Source: Chryseobacterium viscerum
Lineage (GTDB): Bacteria > Bacteroidota > Bacteroidia > Flavobacteriales > Weeksellaceae
Assembly (NCBI RefSeq): GCF_002899945.2
Contig: NZ_PPEG02000004.1
Coordinates: 434,001 to 498,000, forward strand
Reading direction: 5' to 3'
Length of the DNA stretch: 64,000 nucleotides
Notes under the pieces: generated by a model
What the model was told of the DNA's origin: nothing
What the model saw: the letters and a program-made list of their open reading frames with translations, nothing else
The model's database searches: none
Part shown: in pieces, positions 46,010 through 54,404 of the stretch
Numbering within the stretch: the stretch's first letter is position 1
How the letters are laid out: each line of letters opens with the position of its first letter
Position numbers and translations under genes: made by a program

Positions 46010-46912
46010 ATGAGATTCCATTCTCCGCAAAAGCTTAAAACGATTGCAGATTTAATAGGCTCAAAATTTGTGGGCCCAGAAGATTATGAAGTATTAGGGA
46101 CCAATGAAATTCACATGGTAAAACCAGGTGATATTGTTTTTGTGAACCATCCTAAATATTACGACAAAGCATTGAACTCTGCAGCCACTATTATTTTAAT
46201 TGATAAAGAAGTAGAATGCCCGGAAGGCAAAGCACTTTTAGTGTCTGATGATCCTTTCAGAGACTTTAATAAAATCAATACTCATTTTACCAGAATATAT
46301 AATTTCACAGAAGAACTTCACGATGTTGAAATAGGAGAAGGAACAAAGATTCACCATTCTGCAGTGATAGGAAACAATGTGAAAATCGGAAAAAATACCC
46401 TTATCTTCCCAAATGTTGTGATCGGAGACCGTACCGAAATCGGAGATAATGTTGTTATCCAGTCCAACACTGTTTTAGGAGGTGATGCTTTTTATTACAG
46501 AAAATTAAATGGAAACTTTGACCGTCTGATTTCTGTAGGAAATGTGATCATTGAAAACAATGTGGAGATCGGAAATGGCTGTACCATTGATAGGGGAGTT
46601 ACAGACTCTACGATCATTGGAGAAGGCTCTGTTTTGGACAACCAGATTCAGATCGGACATGATACTGTTATCGGAAAAAAATGCCTTATTGCTTCTCAGG
46701 TAGGAATCGCAGGATGTTGTATCATCGGAGAAGAGGTGACATTATGGGGACAGGTAGGAATCGCTTCCGGGAACAAAATAGAAGCAGGATCTGTGCTTTT
46801 GGGAAAAACAGGAGTGAACAGAGATCTTGAAAAAGGAACCTATATTGGGATGTTTGCAGAAGATTTCAAGACTTATCTGAAAAAAGAAGTAAAACTGAGA
46901 AATCTCAAATAA
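46010..46912 (+). CDS. LpxD-like acyltransferase paralog next to efp
   Basis: A 300-residue left-handed beta-helix protein with an LpxD-type N-terminal domain ([26 protein letters not shown]) and the catalytic-type His in [10 protein letters not shown]. It is clearly separate from lpxD at 41787. Similar extra lpxD-like genes next to efp or sucD are common in flavobacteria, but their substrate is not established. It may N- or O-acylate another nucleotide sugar or cell-envelope sugar. A terminator-like hairpin lies before it and sucD follows after 90 bases. Confidence 0.8.
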   Translation: MRFHSPQKLKTIADLIGSKFVGPEDYEVLGTNEIHMVKPGDIVFVNHPKYYDKALNSAATIILIDKEVECPEGKALLVSDDPFRDFNKINTHFTRIYNFTEELHDVEIGEGTKIHHSAVIGNNVKIGKNTLIFPNVVIGDRTEIGDNVVIQSNTVLGGDAFYYRKLNGNFDRLISVGNVIIENNVEIGNGCTIDRGVTDSTIIGEGSVLDNQIQIGHDTVIGKKCLIASQVGIAGCCIIGEEVTLWGQVGIASGNKIEAGSVLLGKTGVNRDLEKGTYIGMFAEDFKTYLKKEVKLRNLK

Positions 46913-46952
46913 ACAATTCCAAAGGTTTTATCCAAAATCAAAGAAATTTGAG

Positions 46953-46960
46953 TAAATTTG
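46953..46960 (+). promoter_or_regulatory. sucD promoter -7 box
   Basis: TAAATTTG matches TAnnTTTG and lies 42 bases before the sucD ATG. No -33 TTG at correct spacing. Confidence 0.5.
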
Positions 46961-47002
46961 TGAGCATTAATAAAATAATAAATAAATTAAAACAACAATA
47001 AA

Positions 47003-47875
47003 ATGTCAATTTTAGTAAACAAAGATTCTAAAGTAATTGTACAAGGATTTACAGGGAACGAAGGAACTTTCCACGCTGGTCAGATGATTGAATACGGAAC
47101 AAATGTAGTAGGTGGTGTTACTCCAGGAAAAGGAGGTAGCGAGCACTTAGGAAAACCTGTATTTAATACTGTGGCTGATGCTGTTGAAAAAGCAGGAGCA
47201 AACGTAAGTATCATTTTTGTACCACCGGCATTCGCAGCAGACGCTATCATGGAAGCTGCTGAAGCAGGAATCAAAGTAATTGTATGTATTACTGAAGGTA
47301 TTCCTGTAGCTGATATGGTAAAAGTAAAAGCTTATATCGCAGACAGAGACTGTAGATTAATCGGACCAAACTGCCCTGGAATCATTACTTCTGAAGAAGC
47401 TAAAATTGGTATTATGCCAGGTTTCGTTTTCAAAAAAGGGAAAGTAGGGATCGTTTCAAAATCAGGTACCCTTACTTACGAAGCTGCTGACCAGGTAGTA
47501 AGAGCAGGTTACGGTATTTCTACTGCGATCGGTATCGGTGGTGACCCAATCATTGGAACAACTACTAGAGAAGCATTAGAATTATTTATCAATGACCCTG
47601 AAACTGAAGCTGTTGTAATGATTGGTGAAATCGGTGGAGGTCTTGAAGCTGAAGCGGCAAGATGGTACAAAGCAAGCGGATCTACTAAGCCGGTTGTAGG
47701 ATTTATCGCTGGGCAAACAGCTCCTAAAGGAAGAACAATGGGACACGCAGGTGCTATCGTAGGAGGTGATGAAGATACAGCTCAGGCTAAAATGGAAATC
47801 ATGAGAGAAAACGGTATCAATGTAGTAGATTCTCCAGCTGATATCGGTGCTACTGTAGCGAAAATTCTAGGATAA
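47003..47875 (+). CDS. sucD: succinate-CoA ligase subunit alpha
   Basis: A 290-residue enzyme subunit with the CoA-binding N-terminal fold ([16 protein letters not shown]), [20 protein letters not shown], and the phosphohistidine motif [13 protein letters not shown]. With the beta subunit SucC it makes GTP or ATP from succinyl-CoA in the citrate cycle. sucC is not in the window, which is usual in Bacteroidetes, where the two genes are often apart. Codon use is GC-richer and more regular than in the polysaccharide cluster. Confidence 0.96.
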   Translation: MSILVNKDSKVIVQGFTGNEGTFHAGQMIEYGTNVVGGVTPGKGGSEHLGKPVFNTVADAVEKAGANVSIIFVPPAFAADAIMEAAEAGIKVIVCITEGIPVADMVKVKAYIADRDCRLIGPNCPGIITSEEAKIGIMPGFVFKKGKVGIVSKSGTLTYEAADQVVRAGYGISTAIGIGGDPIIGTTTREALELFINDPETEAVVMIGEIGGGLEAEAARWYKASGSTKPVVGFIAGQTAPKGRTMGHAGAIVGGDEDTAQAKMEIMRENGINVVDSPADIGATVAKILG

Positions 47876-47890
47876 CATAAACCACAACAT

Positions 47891-48562
47891 ATGAAAAAAC
47901 TTTTATTAGCCTCAGCTTTGACTCTTTCCGCATTATCCTTTGCGCAAGTGCAGTGGAATAATACAAGATTCGGTCTTACAGCAGGTTTAAACTACTCAAG
48001 AGTAGCCAATGCCCACAATCCCTCTGGCCCAAGATATACCTTTCAAGGTGGAGCTTTGGCTTTGATCCCCGTAGGGAAGGCAAATCAATTCTTTATACAA
48101 CCCGAAGTGCTGTACTATGGTGCAGGAGAAACCGGGAAAGATAAAGATGCTAAAGGAAAAGATGGTTATGATGCAGTATATGCAAACAACTATCTAAGTG
48201 TGCCTCTTTATTTTAAAGGATACTTTTCAGAAGCTGAATCGGAATTCTTTGGAATGATTGGACCTAGATTTAACTTTTTGGTAAGTCAGGATGTTAAGAA
48301 TGCCCCAATAGGCAGACCTTACTATGATCCGGATGTTACCGATCCTTCACAACCAGCCGGTGTTAACGGTAAAGCGAAAAGCTTTAACTGGGGACTTGGT
48401 CTAGGAGTAGGATATAGCTATAAGAGACAACTTGAAGTAGCTTTAAAATATGATTTAGGACTTTCTGACACTTACCCTGGTCTTGTAAAAGAAAAAGGAG
48501 GTAGTGATAAGAAAAAATCAGAGCAGGTAATAGCACTTACTTTAAGCTATATATTCAAATAG
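47891..48562 (+). CDS. outer-membrane beta-barrel protein (PorT-like porin family)
   Basis: A 223-residue protein with a signal peptide ending at SFAQ (residue 19) and amphipathic beta strands throughout: FGLTAGLNYSRV, FFIQPEVLYYGAG, YLSVPLYFKGYF, FFGMIGPRFNFLV, ending in IALTLSYIFK with a terminal aromatic/basic residue. It looks like the flavobacterial outer-membrane beta-barrel (OMP_b-brl) family. A specific function is not evident. It follows sucD by 15 bases but its role is unrelated. Confidence 0.8.
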   Translation: MKKLLLASALTLSALSFAQVQWNNTRFGLTAGLNYSRVANAHNPSGPRYTFQGGALALIPVGKANQFFIQPEVLYYGAGETGKDKDAKGKDGYDAVYANNYLSVPLYFKGYFSEAESEFFGMIGPRFNFLVSQDVKNAPIGRPYYDPDVTDPSQPAGVNGKAKSFNWGLGLGVGYSYKRQLEVALKYDLGLSDTYPGLVKEKGGSDKKKSEQVIALTLSYIFK

Positions 48563-48576
48563 AATATTTCAAATAT

Positions 48577-48610
48577 AAAAAATCCCGGAAAGTTAATTTC
48601 CGGGATTTTT
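48577..48610. terminator. bidirectional terminator after the barrel protein gene
   Basis: A strong stem (AAAAATCCCGGAAA with TTTCCGGGATTTTT), 5-base loop, T run on the plus side and A run on the other. It lies between converging genes. Confidence 0.85.
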
Positions 48611-48685
48611 TTGTTTATATATTTTTATTGCAAAACCGATTAAGGTAGAAAAGCAAATGAGCTTACTGTACTTTTATCTTTTCGC

Positions 48686-49996
48686 TTAGCCTCTAATCCA
48701 TTTCCAAAGCTCTTTTAACGTCGCTTTATTCCCATACATCAAAATCCCTACACGGTAGATTTTTCCGGCCAGGAAGATCATGAAAACAGTGGTTCCCAAC
48801 AACAATGCAATAGATAATGCAATCTGCCACGCAGGAACTCCAAATGGTATTCTTGCAATCATCGCAACGGGTGATGTAAATGGAATGATGGATAACCAAA
48901 AGCCTAATGGCCCGTCCGGGTTGTTCATTAAAGTGAAACTTCCATACATTCCCAATGTCAAAGGTAGAATAGCAAATAAAGTAAACTGCTGCGTCTCTGT
49001 TTCGTTGTCAACAGCAGAACCAATGGCTGCATAAATAGAACTATAAAAGATATATCCTAAAAGGAAGAAAACGATAAATACAAAAATAATCAACGGGAAA
49101 TTAAGCTCCAGCAAACTGTGTGAAATCTGAGTAACAAGCTGCCCCATATCCAGTTTACTTGTAATCTCTTCATTTCCGCCAGGAATATTTTTCTGAAGGG
49201 GGGAGAATCCGGTATTCAGAACCAATGCTCCAATGACAGACATGGTGATCCAGATCAGAAACTGAGTCAGTGCAACCATTGTTACCCCTAGGATTTTACC
49301 CATCATCAGTTCAAAAGGTTTTACAGAAGAAATGATGATCTCTACAACACGGTTATTCTTTTCCTCAAGCACACTTCGCATTACCCTTACCCCATAAATA
49401 ATGATAAACATAAAGGTAACATACATCAGGACCATACTCAGACCAGATTTTACTCCGAAAGCAAGATCAGAATCCTCTTTGTTATTATCTGTTACATTAA
49501 TGGTCTTTAGGGTGAAGCTTTTATCAAGGTCATCTAACTGAGTTTCCTGGATACCCAGCTGTTTGATCTTTTCCTTTTTAACAATATTACTGATATCAGA
49601 AACAATTTTCTGCTTTGTATCGAACCCTATTTTGCTGTTGATTACCAGCCTCGTTTCTTTTTCAAGCGCATCAAAGTTCTGGTTTTTAAGTTCTGGCAGA
49701 ATTAGAATACCATCCAGCGATTCATTTCCCTTTAAATTATTGATCTTGGATTTTTCGTCTGCAGAAGAAACAAAAACGTAATTTAATTTATCATTAGATT
49801 TCAACTTGTTGGTAAACAATCCGCTTTTATCAACCACTTCTATAATACTGTGGGACTCATTCGCCTTAAACATTAATCCTACTACCGCTCCAAAAGCAAT
49901 AATCATGACAGGTGCCAGCAAGGTCAATACAATGAAAGACTTTTTCTTAACCTGTGTAAGAAATTCCCTCTTGGTAATTAAAAAAATATTATTCAT
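48686..49996 (-). CDS. ABC-2 type transporter permease (NatB-like)
   Basis: A 436-residue membrane protein with one N-terminal helix (KKSFIVLTLLAPVMIIAFGA), a large extracytoplasmic domain (residues 50-180) and five or six C-terminal helices. The stretch VLEEKNNRVVEIIISSVKPFELMMGKILG is characteristic of ABC-2 exporters related to NatB. The ATP-binding partner is encoded 4 bases upstream on the same strand. Natural substrates of such pairs (sodium, lipids, antibiotics) cannot be predicted. Confidence 0.88.
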   Translation of the reverse strand: MNNIFLITKREFLTQVKKKSFIVLTLLAPVMIIAFGAVVGLMFKANESHSIIEVVDKSGLFTNKLKSNDKLNYVFVSSADEKSKINNLKGNESLDGILILPELKNQNFDALEKETRLVINSKIGFDTKQKIVSDISNIVKKEKIKQLGIQETQLDDLDKSFTLKTINVTDNNKEDSDLAFGVKSGLSMVLMYVTFMFIIIYGVRVMRSVLEEKNNRVVEIIISSVKPFELMMGKILGVTMVALTQFLIWITMSVIGALVLNTGFSPLQKNIPGGNEEITSKLDMGQLVTQISHSLLELNFPLIIFVFIVFFLLGYIFYSSIYAAIGSAVDNETETQQFTLFAILPLTLGMYGSFTLMNNPDGPLGFWLSIIPFTSPVAMIARIPFGVPAWQIALSIALLLGTTVFMIFLAGKIYRVGILMYGNKATLKELWKWIRG

Positions 49997-50000
49997 AAAA

Positions 50001-50912
50001 TTAAGAATGGTTGCTTACAGCATTAATAAATACTTCATTCATACTAGGAATCTTTTCGTCGAATGATCTCACTTTACCCACCTGTACAAGGTCGAGAAGG
50101 ACATTATTCTGGCTTTCCTCATTTTTCAGATCAAAAGAAACAAGGTTGTTCTCATTCGATAAATTGAAGATCTCATATTTGTTTGTGAAATTTTCAAACT
50201 GATCGTTGCTGACTTCAGAAAGCGTAACTCCGAAAATATTTTTCTTGAATTTTTCTCTTACATCAAAAACCCTTCCGTCAATAATTTTTTTAGAATTGTT
50301 GATCAAAGCAACATAATCACACATTTCCTCCACACTTTCCATTCTGTGGGTAGAAAGAATAATCGTTGTTCCGTTATTTTTAAGATCAATGATCTGATCT
50401 TTGATTAAGTTGGCATTTACAGGGTCGAAACCTGAAAAAGGTTCATCAAGAATTAAAAGATGGGGTCTGTGAAGAACAGTTACCACAAACTGGATCTTTT
50501 GTGCCATCCCTTTGGAAAGCTCAGAAAGCTTCTTCTTCCACCATTGATCGATGTGCAGTTTTTCAAACCATTTTTTGGCTTCATTCAGCGCATCATTCTT
50601 ACTCATCCCTTTCAATTCCCCGAAATAAAGAATCTGGTCCCCGACGCTCATATTTTTGTACAATCCTCTTTCTTCGGGCATATAACCGATATCTTTGATA
50701 TGATTGGGATTCAGTTTTTCTCCATTGATGAAGATGTCTCCTGAGTCGGCCTGAGTAATTTGATTGATAATACGGATAAAAGACGTTTTTCCGGCTCCGT
50801 TGGGTCCTAAAAGGCCGTAAATACTACCTTTTGGAACATGGATGCTAAAATCATCCAGTGCGACCTTTTTTCCAGCATTATAGGTCTTTTTAATATGTTC
50901 AGCTTTTAGCAT
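50001..50912 (-). CDS. ABC transporter ATP-binding protein (NatA-like)
   Basis: A 303-residue ABC ATPase with Walker A GPNGAGKTS, ABC signature LSKGMAQKIQF and Walker B LLILDEPFSG. The C-terminal 80 residues are the extra domain found in exporter ATPases of the CcmA/NatA group. It forms a two-gene operon with the permease at 48686. A near-consensus -7 box TAACTTTC lies on the minus strand at 50957-50950, about 38 bases before the ATG. Confidence 0.9.
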   Translation of the reverse strand: MLKAEHIKKTYNAGKKVALDDFSIHVPKGSIYGLLGPNGAGKTSFIRIINQITQADSGDIFINGEKLNPNHIKDIGYMPEERGLYKNMSVGDQILYFGELKGMSKNDALNEAKKWFEKLHIDQWWKKKLSELSKGMAQKIQFVVTVLHRPHLLILDEPFSGFDPVNANLIKDQIIDLKNNGTTIILSTHRMESVEEMCDYVALINNSKKIIDGRVFDVREKFKKNIFGVTLSEVSNDQFENFTNKYEIFNLSNENNLVSFDLKNEESQNNVLLDLVQVGKVRSFDEKIPSMNEVFINAVSNHS

Positions 50913-50990
50913 TAAAATGTTCTTTTTACAATTAGTATTAAAAAGTCCCGAAAGTTACGGAAATATTAAACCAGAATTAATGTAAAAGAA

Positions 50991-51016
50991 AAAATCCTGA
51001 TGATTATCAGGATTTT
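50991..51016 (-). terminator. terminator after the T9SS-domain mini gene
   Basis: An 11-bp perfect stem (AAAATCCTGAT with ATCAGGATTTT), 4-base loop; on the minus strand a T run follows. It lies just past the stop of the gene at 51020. Confidence 0.8.
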
Positions 51017-51019
51017 AAT

Positions 51020-51370
51020 TTATTGTTTTACGATTTGAGTAACTTTCTGCGTGTTGTCACTTAAAATATAGCGGATCATATATTTTCCGGGTTTCAATTT
51101 TTCAATATTAATCTCTCCGGAATTCATATTTACTGTATAATTAGCAACCTGCATACCCAAAATTGAATAAAAAGTCACACTTTTGATCCTTAAAGAAGAA
51201 TCTTTTGCCTTAATGATAAGGAAATCCTTTGCAGGATTTGGATAGGCTAGCAATACCCCATCATCCGCCTTTTGGGTGATGGAACCCGGCTCTCTCAGCT
51301 GAGCTTTTAAATTGTTGGAAAATCCAACAAAAGTGCCTACAAATAGAAATAAAAGTAAAAGTTTTTTCAT
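51020..51370 (-). CDS. minimal T9SS substrate: signal peptide plus C-terminal sorting domain
   Basis: A 116-residue protein. The signal peptide (LLLLFLFVGTFVGFSNNLKAQ) ends near residue 24, and the remaining ~90 residues are nearly all a type A C-terminal sorting domain: LAYPNPAKDFLIIK, GMQVANYTV, LKPGKYMIRY, and the basic end VTQIVKQ. Normal T9SS cargo has a large passenger before this domain; here none is seen. The start at 51370 is chosen because the longer frame (51430) has no signal-like N terminus. A promoter (TTG-N20-TACATTTG) lies at 51400-51430 upstream. Confidence 0.8.
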   Translation of the reverse strand: MKKLLLLFLFVGTFVGFSNNLKAQLREPGSITQKADDGVLLAYPNPAKDFLIIKAKDSSLRIKSVTFYSILGMQVANYTVNMNSGEINIEKLKPGKYMIRYILSDNTQKVTQIVKQ

Positions 51371-51399
51371 CAAATTTATAATTTCTCGGATATATATAA

Positions 51400-51430
51400 C
51401 AAATGTAATAAATTCTATAATTTCATACAA
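51400..51430 (-). promoter_or_regulatory. promoter of the T9SS mini gene (-33 TTG, -7 TACATTTG)
   Basis: On the minus strand TTG (51430-51428) and TACATTTG (51407-51400) are separated by 20 bases, close to the flavobacterial consensus. It also supports the short start at 51370, since the longer frame would start inside it. Confidence 0.7.
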
Positions 51431-51452
51431 TAGTTTTTTGCAGAACTTATAT

Positions 51453-51460
51453 TAAATTTG
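51453..51460 (+). promoter_or_regulatory. hemB promoter -7 box
   Basis: TAAATTTG matches TAnnTTTG, 28 bases before the hemB ATG. The nearest TTTG upstream is only 12 bases away, shorter than usual, so the -33 element is unclear. Confidence 0.5.
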
Positions 51461-51488
51461 TAGAAACTTATTCAAAAAGTATTCCAAA

Positions 51489-52478
51489 ATGATACATTCA
51501 AGAAATAGAAGACTTAGAGTTAATGAATCTATCAGAAGTTTGGTAAGAGAAAATGTGCTTACAACTGATGATTTTGTAATGCCAATCTTCGTAATGGAGG
51601 GCGAAAACAAGGAGGAGGCGATCCCGTCTATGCCGGGAATTTTTAGGCGGAGTATAGATTTAACAGTGAAGGAATGTAAGGAATTATTTTCTTTGGGAGT
51701 AAAAGCTGTCAATTTGTACATGAAAGTGTCAGAACACTTGAAAGACAATACAGGAAAAGAAGCCTGGAACAAAAATGGATTGATGCAGAACACGATCAAA
51801 GCCATCAAAGATGCCGTTCCCGGAATGATTGTTATGCCGGATGTAGCTTTAGATCCTTATTCAATCTACGGACACGACGGAATCATTGAAAACGGAAAAG
51901 TTATCAATGACGCTACCAATGATGCGCTGGCAAGAATGTCTGTATCCCATGCAGAAGCAGGAGCAGATCTTGTGGCACCAAGTGATATGATGGATGGCCG
52001 AGTAATGGTTATCCGTGAAGCACTGGAAGAAAGCGGATTTGCAGATGTAGGAATTGTAAGCTATGCTGCCAAATATGCAAGTTCTTTCTATGGACCTTTC
52101 AGAAGTGCTTTAGACAGTGCCCCGAAAGATGATATGGAAATCCCGAAAGATAAAAAAACATATCAGATGGATTTTCACAACTCCCGTGAAGCATTGAATG
52201 AAGTGTTCAAAGATATTGAAGAAGGCGCCGATGTGATCATGATCAAACCGGGACTTCCTTATCTTGATATTGTTTCCAAAGTACGTGAAGCCATTGATCT
52301 TCCGATCGCGGTATACAACGTAAGTGGAGAATATGCCATGGTAAAAGCGGCGGCCCAGAACGGCTGGCTGGATAATGACAAAACGATCATCGAAAGTTTA
52401 ACATGCTTCAAAAGAGCAGGAGCAGACATGATCTTTACTTATTTTGCTAAAGAAGCGGCTATCTTATTGAATAAATAA
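51489..52478 (+). CDS. hemB: delta-aminolevulinic acid dehydratase (porphobilinogen synthase)
   Basis: A 329-residue HemB. The two active-site lysines are in SYAAKYASSFYGP and IMIKPGLPYLDIV. The metal site, which in zinc enzymes is a Cys-x-Cys pair plus a further Cys, reads DVALDPYSIYGHDG here (Ala120, Asp122, Asp130), the sequence type of zinc-independent, magnesium-using enzymes. It joins two aminolevulinates to porphobilinogen in haem synthesis. It has its own -7 box and runs into a terminator after a peptide remnant. Confidence 0.95.
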   Translation: MIHSRNRRLRVNESIRSLVRENVLTTDDFVMPIFVMEGENKEEAIPSMPGIFRRSIDLTVKECKELFSLGVKAVNLYMKVSEHLKDNTGKEAWNKNGLMQNTIKAIKDAVPGMIVMPDVALDPYSIYGHDGIIENGKVINDATNDALARMSVSHAEAGADLVAPSDMMDGRVMVIREALEESGFADVGIVSYAAKYASSFYGPFRSALDSAPKDDMEIPKDKKTYQMDFHNSREALNEVFKDIEEGADVIMIKPGLPYLDIVSKVREAIDLPIAVYNVSGEYAMVKAAAQNGWLDNDKTIIESLTCFKRAGADMIFTYFAKEAAILLNK

Positions 52479-52578
52479 TAGCTATAGAACCGTTGATCCG
52501 GACATTCCAAATTGTGGAACATGGTGCAAAGGAATCTGGTATCCATGTGGTATGGAGCACTTAGCTTGTCCTGATTAA
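52471..52578 (+). pseudogene. orphan tail of a Cys-rich, bacteriocin-like peptide gene
   Basis: Directly after hemB, in another frame, 35 codons are open between a TGA at 52468 and a TAA at 52576. They read through PNCGTWCKGIWYPCGMEHL and end in ACPD. The Cys/Trp/Gly/Pro content is unlike random AT-rich intergenic DNA and recalls the short bacteriocin-like peptides of Chryseobacterium, whose leader ends in a Gly-Gly motif. No start codon and no leader are present, so it looks like a remnant that lost its 5' end. The identification is by composition only. Confidence 0.45.
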
Positions 52579-52599
52579 TACTATTCAAGATAGAAAAAT

Positions 52600-52629
52600 A
52601 ATAGGCTGTTCGAATACGAACAGCCTATT
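52600..52629. terminator. bidirectional terminator after hemB
   Basis: A perfect 13-bp stem (AATAGGCTGTTCG with CGAACAGCCTATT) and 4-base loop, T-rich on the plus side and A-rich before it. It lies between hemB and the converging TM2-domain gene. Confidence 0.85.
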
Positions 52630-52660
52630 TTATTTTAATTAAGCGTATAGATGATTCATG

Positions 52661-52954
52661 TTATAACCATCCCTTTTTCCCATACACATAAGTATCATCA
52701 AATTGTTTATCACTCATAAAGAGATATAAAATCCCCTCAATAAAAGGAATAATTGAGGCTGCTCCTAAAGTAACCACATTCAGAACCAATTGAATAATTC
52801 CTTCTTTCGTATATCCCAGATAAAACTTATTCAAAGCCAGCCACCCCACAAGAATTCCCAATAAAGCCGCAGGAATTTTCTTTTCCGAATGGTAAGGGAC
52901 ATTGTTTTGCTGGTTTTGTGCGTTTTCTGTTTTTGTATAACCGTAATTTTCCAT
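52661..52954 (-). CDS. TM2-domain membrane protein
   Basis: A 97-residue protein. After a hydrophilic N-terminal third it has two transmembrane helices, PAALLGILVGWLALNKFYLG and a second around residues 55-75, joined by a short loop with KFYLGYTKEGIIQ, the TM2 domain signature. These small proteins are widespread; no function is known. It seems to be a single-gene unit ending at the shared terminator. Confidence 0.85.
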   Translation of the reverse strand: MENYGYTKTENAQNQQNNVPYHSEKKIPAALLGILVGWLALNKFYLGYTKEGIIQLVLNVVTLGAASIIPFIEGILYLFMSDKQFDDTYVYGKKGWL

Positions 52955-53096
52955 TTCTTAGTATTTGTAATTGATTGCGATGTTTTATGATAAGTAGCGT
53001 AAAGCTGTGAAAAGTTACAATGATGTGGATCTGAACAAATTTGCATGTAAGATAAACAAGTTGATATTAACATATAAGTGAAGTTTATATTTTTGA

Positions 53097-53104
53097 TATA
53101 TTTG
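53097..53104 (+). promoter_or_regulatory. lptB -7 box close to the start codon
   Basis: TATATTTG lies only 4 bases before the ATG at 53109. If used, the transcript would begin at about the start codon (leaderless). No -33 TTG is seen. Confidence 0.5.
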
Positions 53105-53108
53105 CCCT

Positions 53109-54170
53109 ATGATTTTACGAGGAGAAAACTTAATCAAGGAATACGGTCCTAAAAAAGTTGTAAAAGGCGTTTCTGTACAGGTTCAACAGGGAGAAATTGT
53201 TGGTTTGCTAGGTCCGAACGGAGCAGGGAAAACCACATCGTTTTATATGATCGTAGGGTTGGTTAAGCCCACTTCAGGAAAAATTTTCCTGGATAAACAG
53301 GAGATTACTACCGATGCTATGTACCGAAGAGCCCAAAAGGGAATCGGATATCTGGCTCAGGAAGCTTCGGTTTTCAGAAAACTTTCCGTAGAGGAAAACA
53401 TTATGGGAGTATTGCAGCTTACCAAGCTTTCAAAGCGTCAACAGCAGATCAAATGTGATGAACTGATTGAAGAATTCTCTCTACAGCATGTCCGTAAAAA
53501 CAGAGGAGATCTTCTTTCCGGAGGGGAAAGACGTAGAACCGAAATTGCACGATGTCTTGCCACAAGCCCGAACTTTATTCTTTTGGATGAACCTTTCGCA
53601 GGAGTAGACCCCATTGCCGTTGAAGATATCCAGAAAATCGTGAGAAGTCTTGTAGACAAAAACATCGGAATTCTGATTACCGACCACAACGTACAGCAAA
53701 CGTTGGCGATTACCAATAAAACCTATATTATGTTTGAAGGAAAGATCCTGAAAGAAGGACTTCCGGAAGATCTTGCGAACGATCCGCAGGTAAGAGAAGC
53801 ATACTTGGGTGAAAACTTCGTTTATCAGAGTATTTTAGACAAACCTAAAAAGAAAAAATACGCTTACAATATCTGGGCAGGTAATTTTGATTCAAAGGCG
53901 CAGTTCCAGGGATTTGTAGATGAAAATTTCAAACAATTTGATGATCTCAGATTGATGTACGGATTTGAGGATATCAGTTTTGCTTCATTAGCTAACTCTG
54001 AAATTGAGCATATCTTTAATGAAGTGGTGGATAAGAATGCCAACAACTCATTTGTTTTTCAGAAAAAAGAAATCAACAGCCAGTATTCTCTGGAGCAGGC
54101 TGGAGCAGAGTCTAAAGAAGCCAGCAGAAAAGAACTGCATTACCTTACGACTTATATGTATGAAGGATAA
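53109..54170 (+). CDS. lptB: LPS export ABC transporter ATPase LptB with a C-terminal extension
   Basis: A 353-residue protein. Residues 1 to about 240 are LptB: Walker A GPNGAGKTTS, Q-loop YLAQEASVFRKLSV, signature LSGGERRRTEIARCLA, Walker B FILLDEPFAGVDP and ITDHNVQQTL, ending in YLGENFVYQ. LptB powers lipopolysaccharide extraction with LptFG and LptC. A further 110 residues follow (from KPKKKKYAYNIWAGNF to the end) that are absent from E. coli LptB (241 residues); their function is not clear. The reading frame is intact across the junction. Confidence 0.92.
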   Translation: MILRGENLIKEYGPKKVVKGVSVQVQQGEIVGLLGPNGAGKTTSFYMIVGLVKPTSGKIFLDKQEITTDAMYRRAQKGIGYLAQEASVFRKLSVEENIMGVLQLTKLSKRQQQIKCDELIEEFSLQHVRKNRGDLLSGGERRRTEIARCLATSPNFILLDEPFAGVDPIAVEDIQKIVRSLVDKNIGILITDHNVQQTLAITNKTYIMFEGKILKEGLPEDLANDPQVREAYLGENFVYQSILDKPKKKKYAYNIWAGNFDSKAQFQGFVDENFKQFDDLRLMYGFEDISFASLANSEIEHIFNEVVDKNANNSFVFQKKEINSQYSLEQAGAESKEASRKELHYLTTYMYEG

Positions 54171-54194
54171 GCACAACTGTGCGGTAAGAATTCT

Positions 54195-54404
54195 TTAATG
54201 TGTTTTTTTGTTTTTTCTTATGGCTTTCCAATATGGAAAAATGAGAATATTAAAAACTAAAGTTATAGTCAGTGCAACGCACCAGGACTCCAGCCAGTTA
54301 TAAATAAAATATTCATCATAGATCTTTTCATTATGGTGTAATGAAGTGAGTGTAAAAGTAATGATTGCTGTGATAAACAGACTCTTAAGTATTGTTTGCT
54401 GCAT
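54195..54404 (-). CDS. small two-helix membrane protein (DUF2798-like)
   Basis: A 69-residue protein from ATG 54404 with two transmembrane helices (ILKSLFITAIITFTLTSL and SWCVALTITLVFNILIFPYW). The layout resembles DUF2798, a small membrane family often next to regulators. It overlaps the end of the Rrf2 regulator gene by about 20 bases and belongs to the same minus-strand unit. No function is known; a link to nitrosative stress is only by location. Confidence 0.6.
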   Translation of the reverse strand: MQQTILKSLFITAIITFTLTSLHHNEKIYDEYFIYNWLESWCVALTITLVFNILIFPYWKAIRKNKKTH

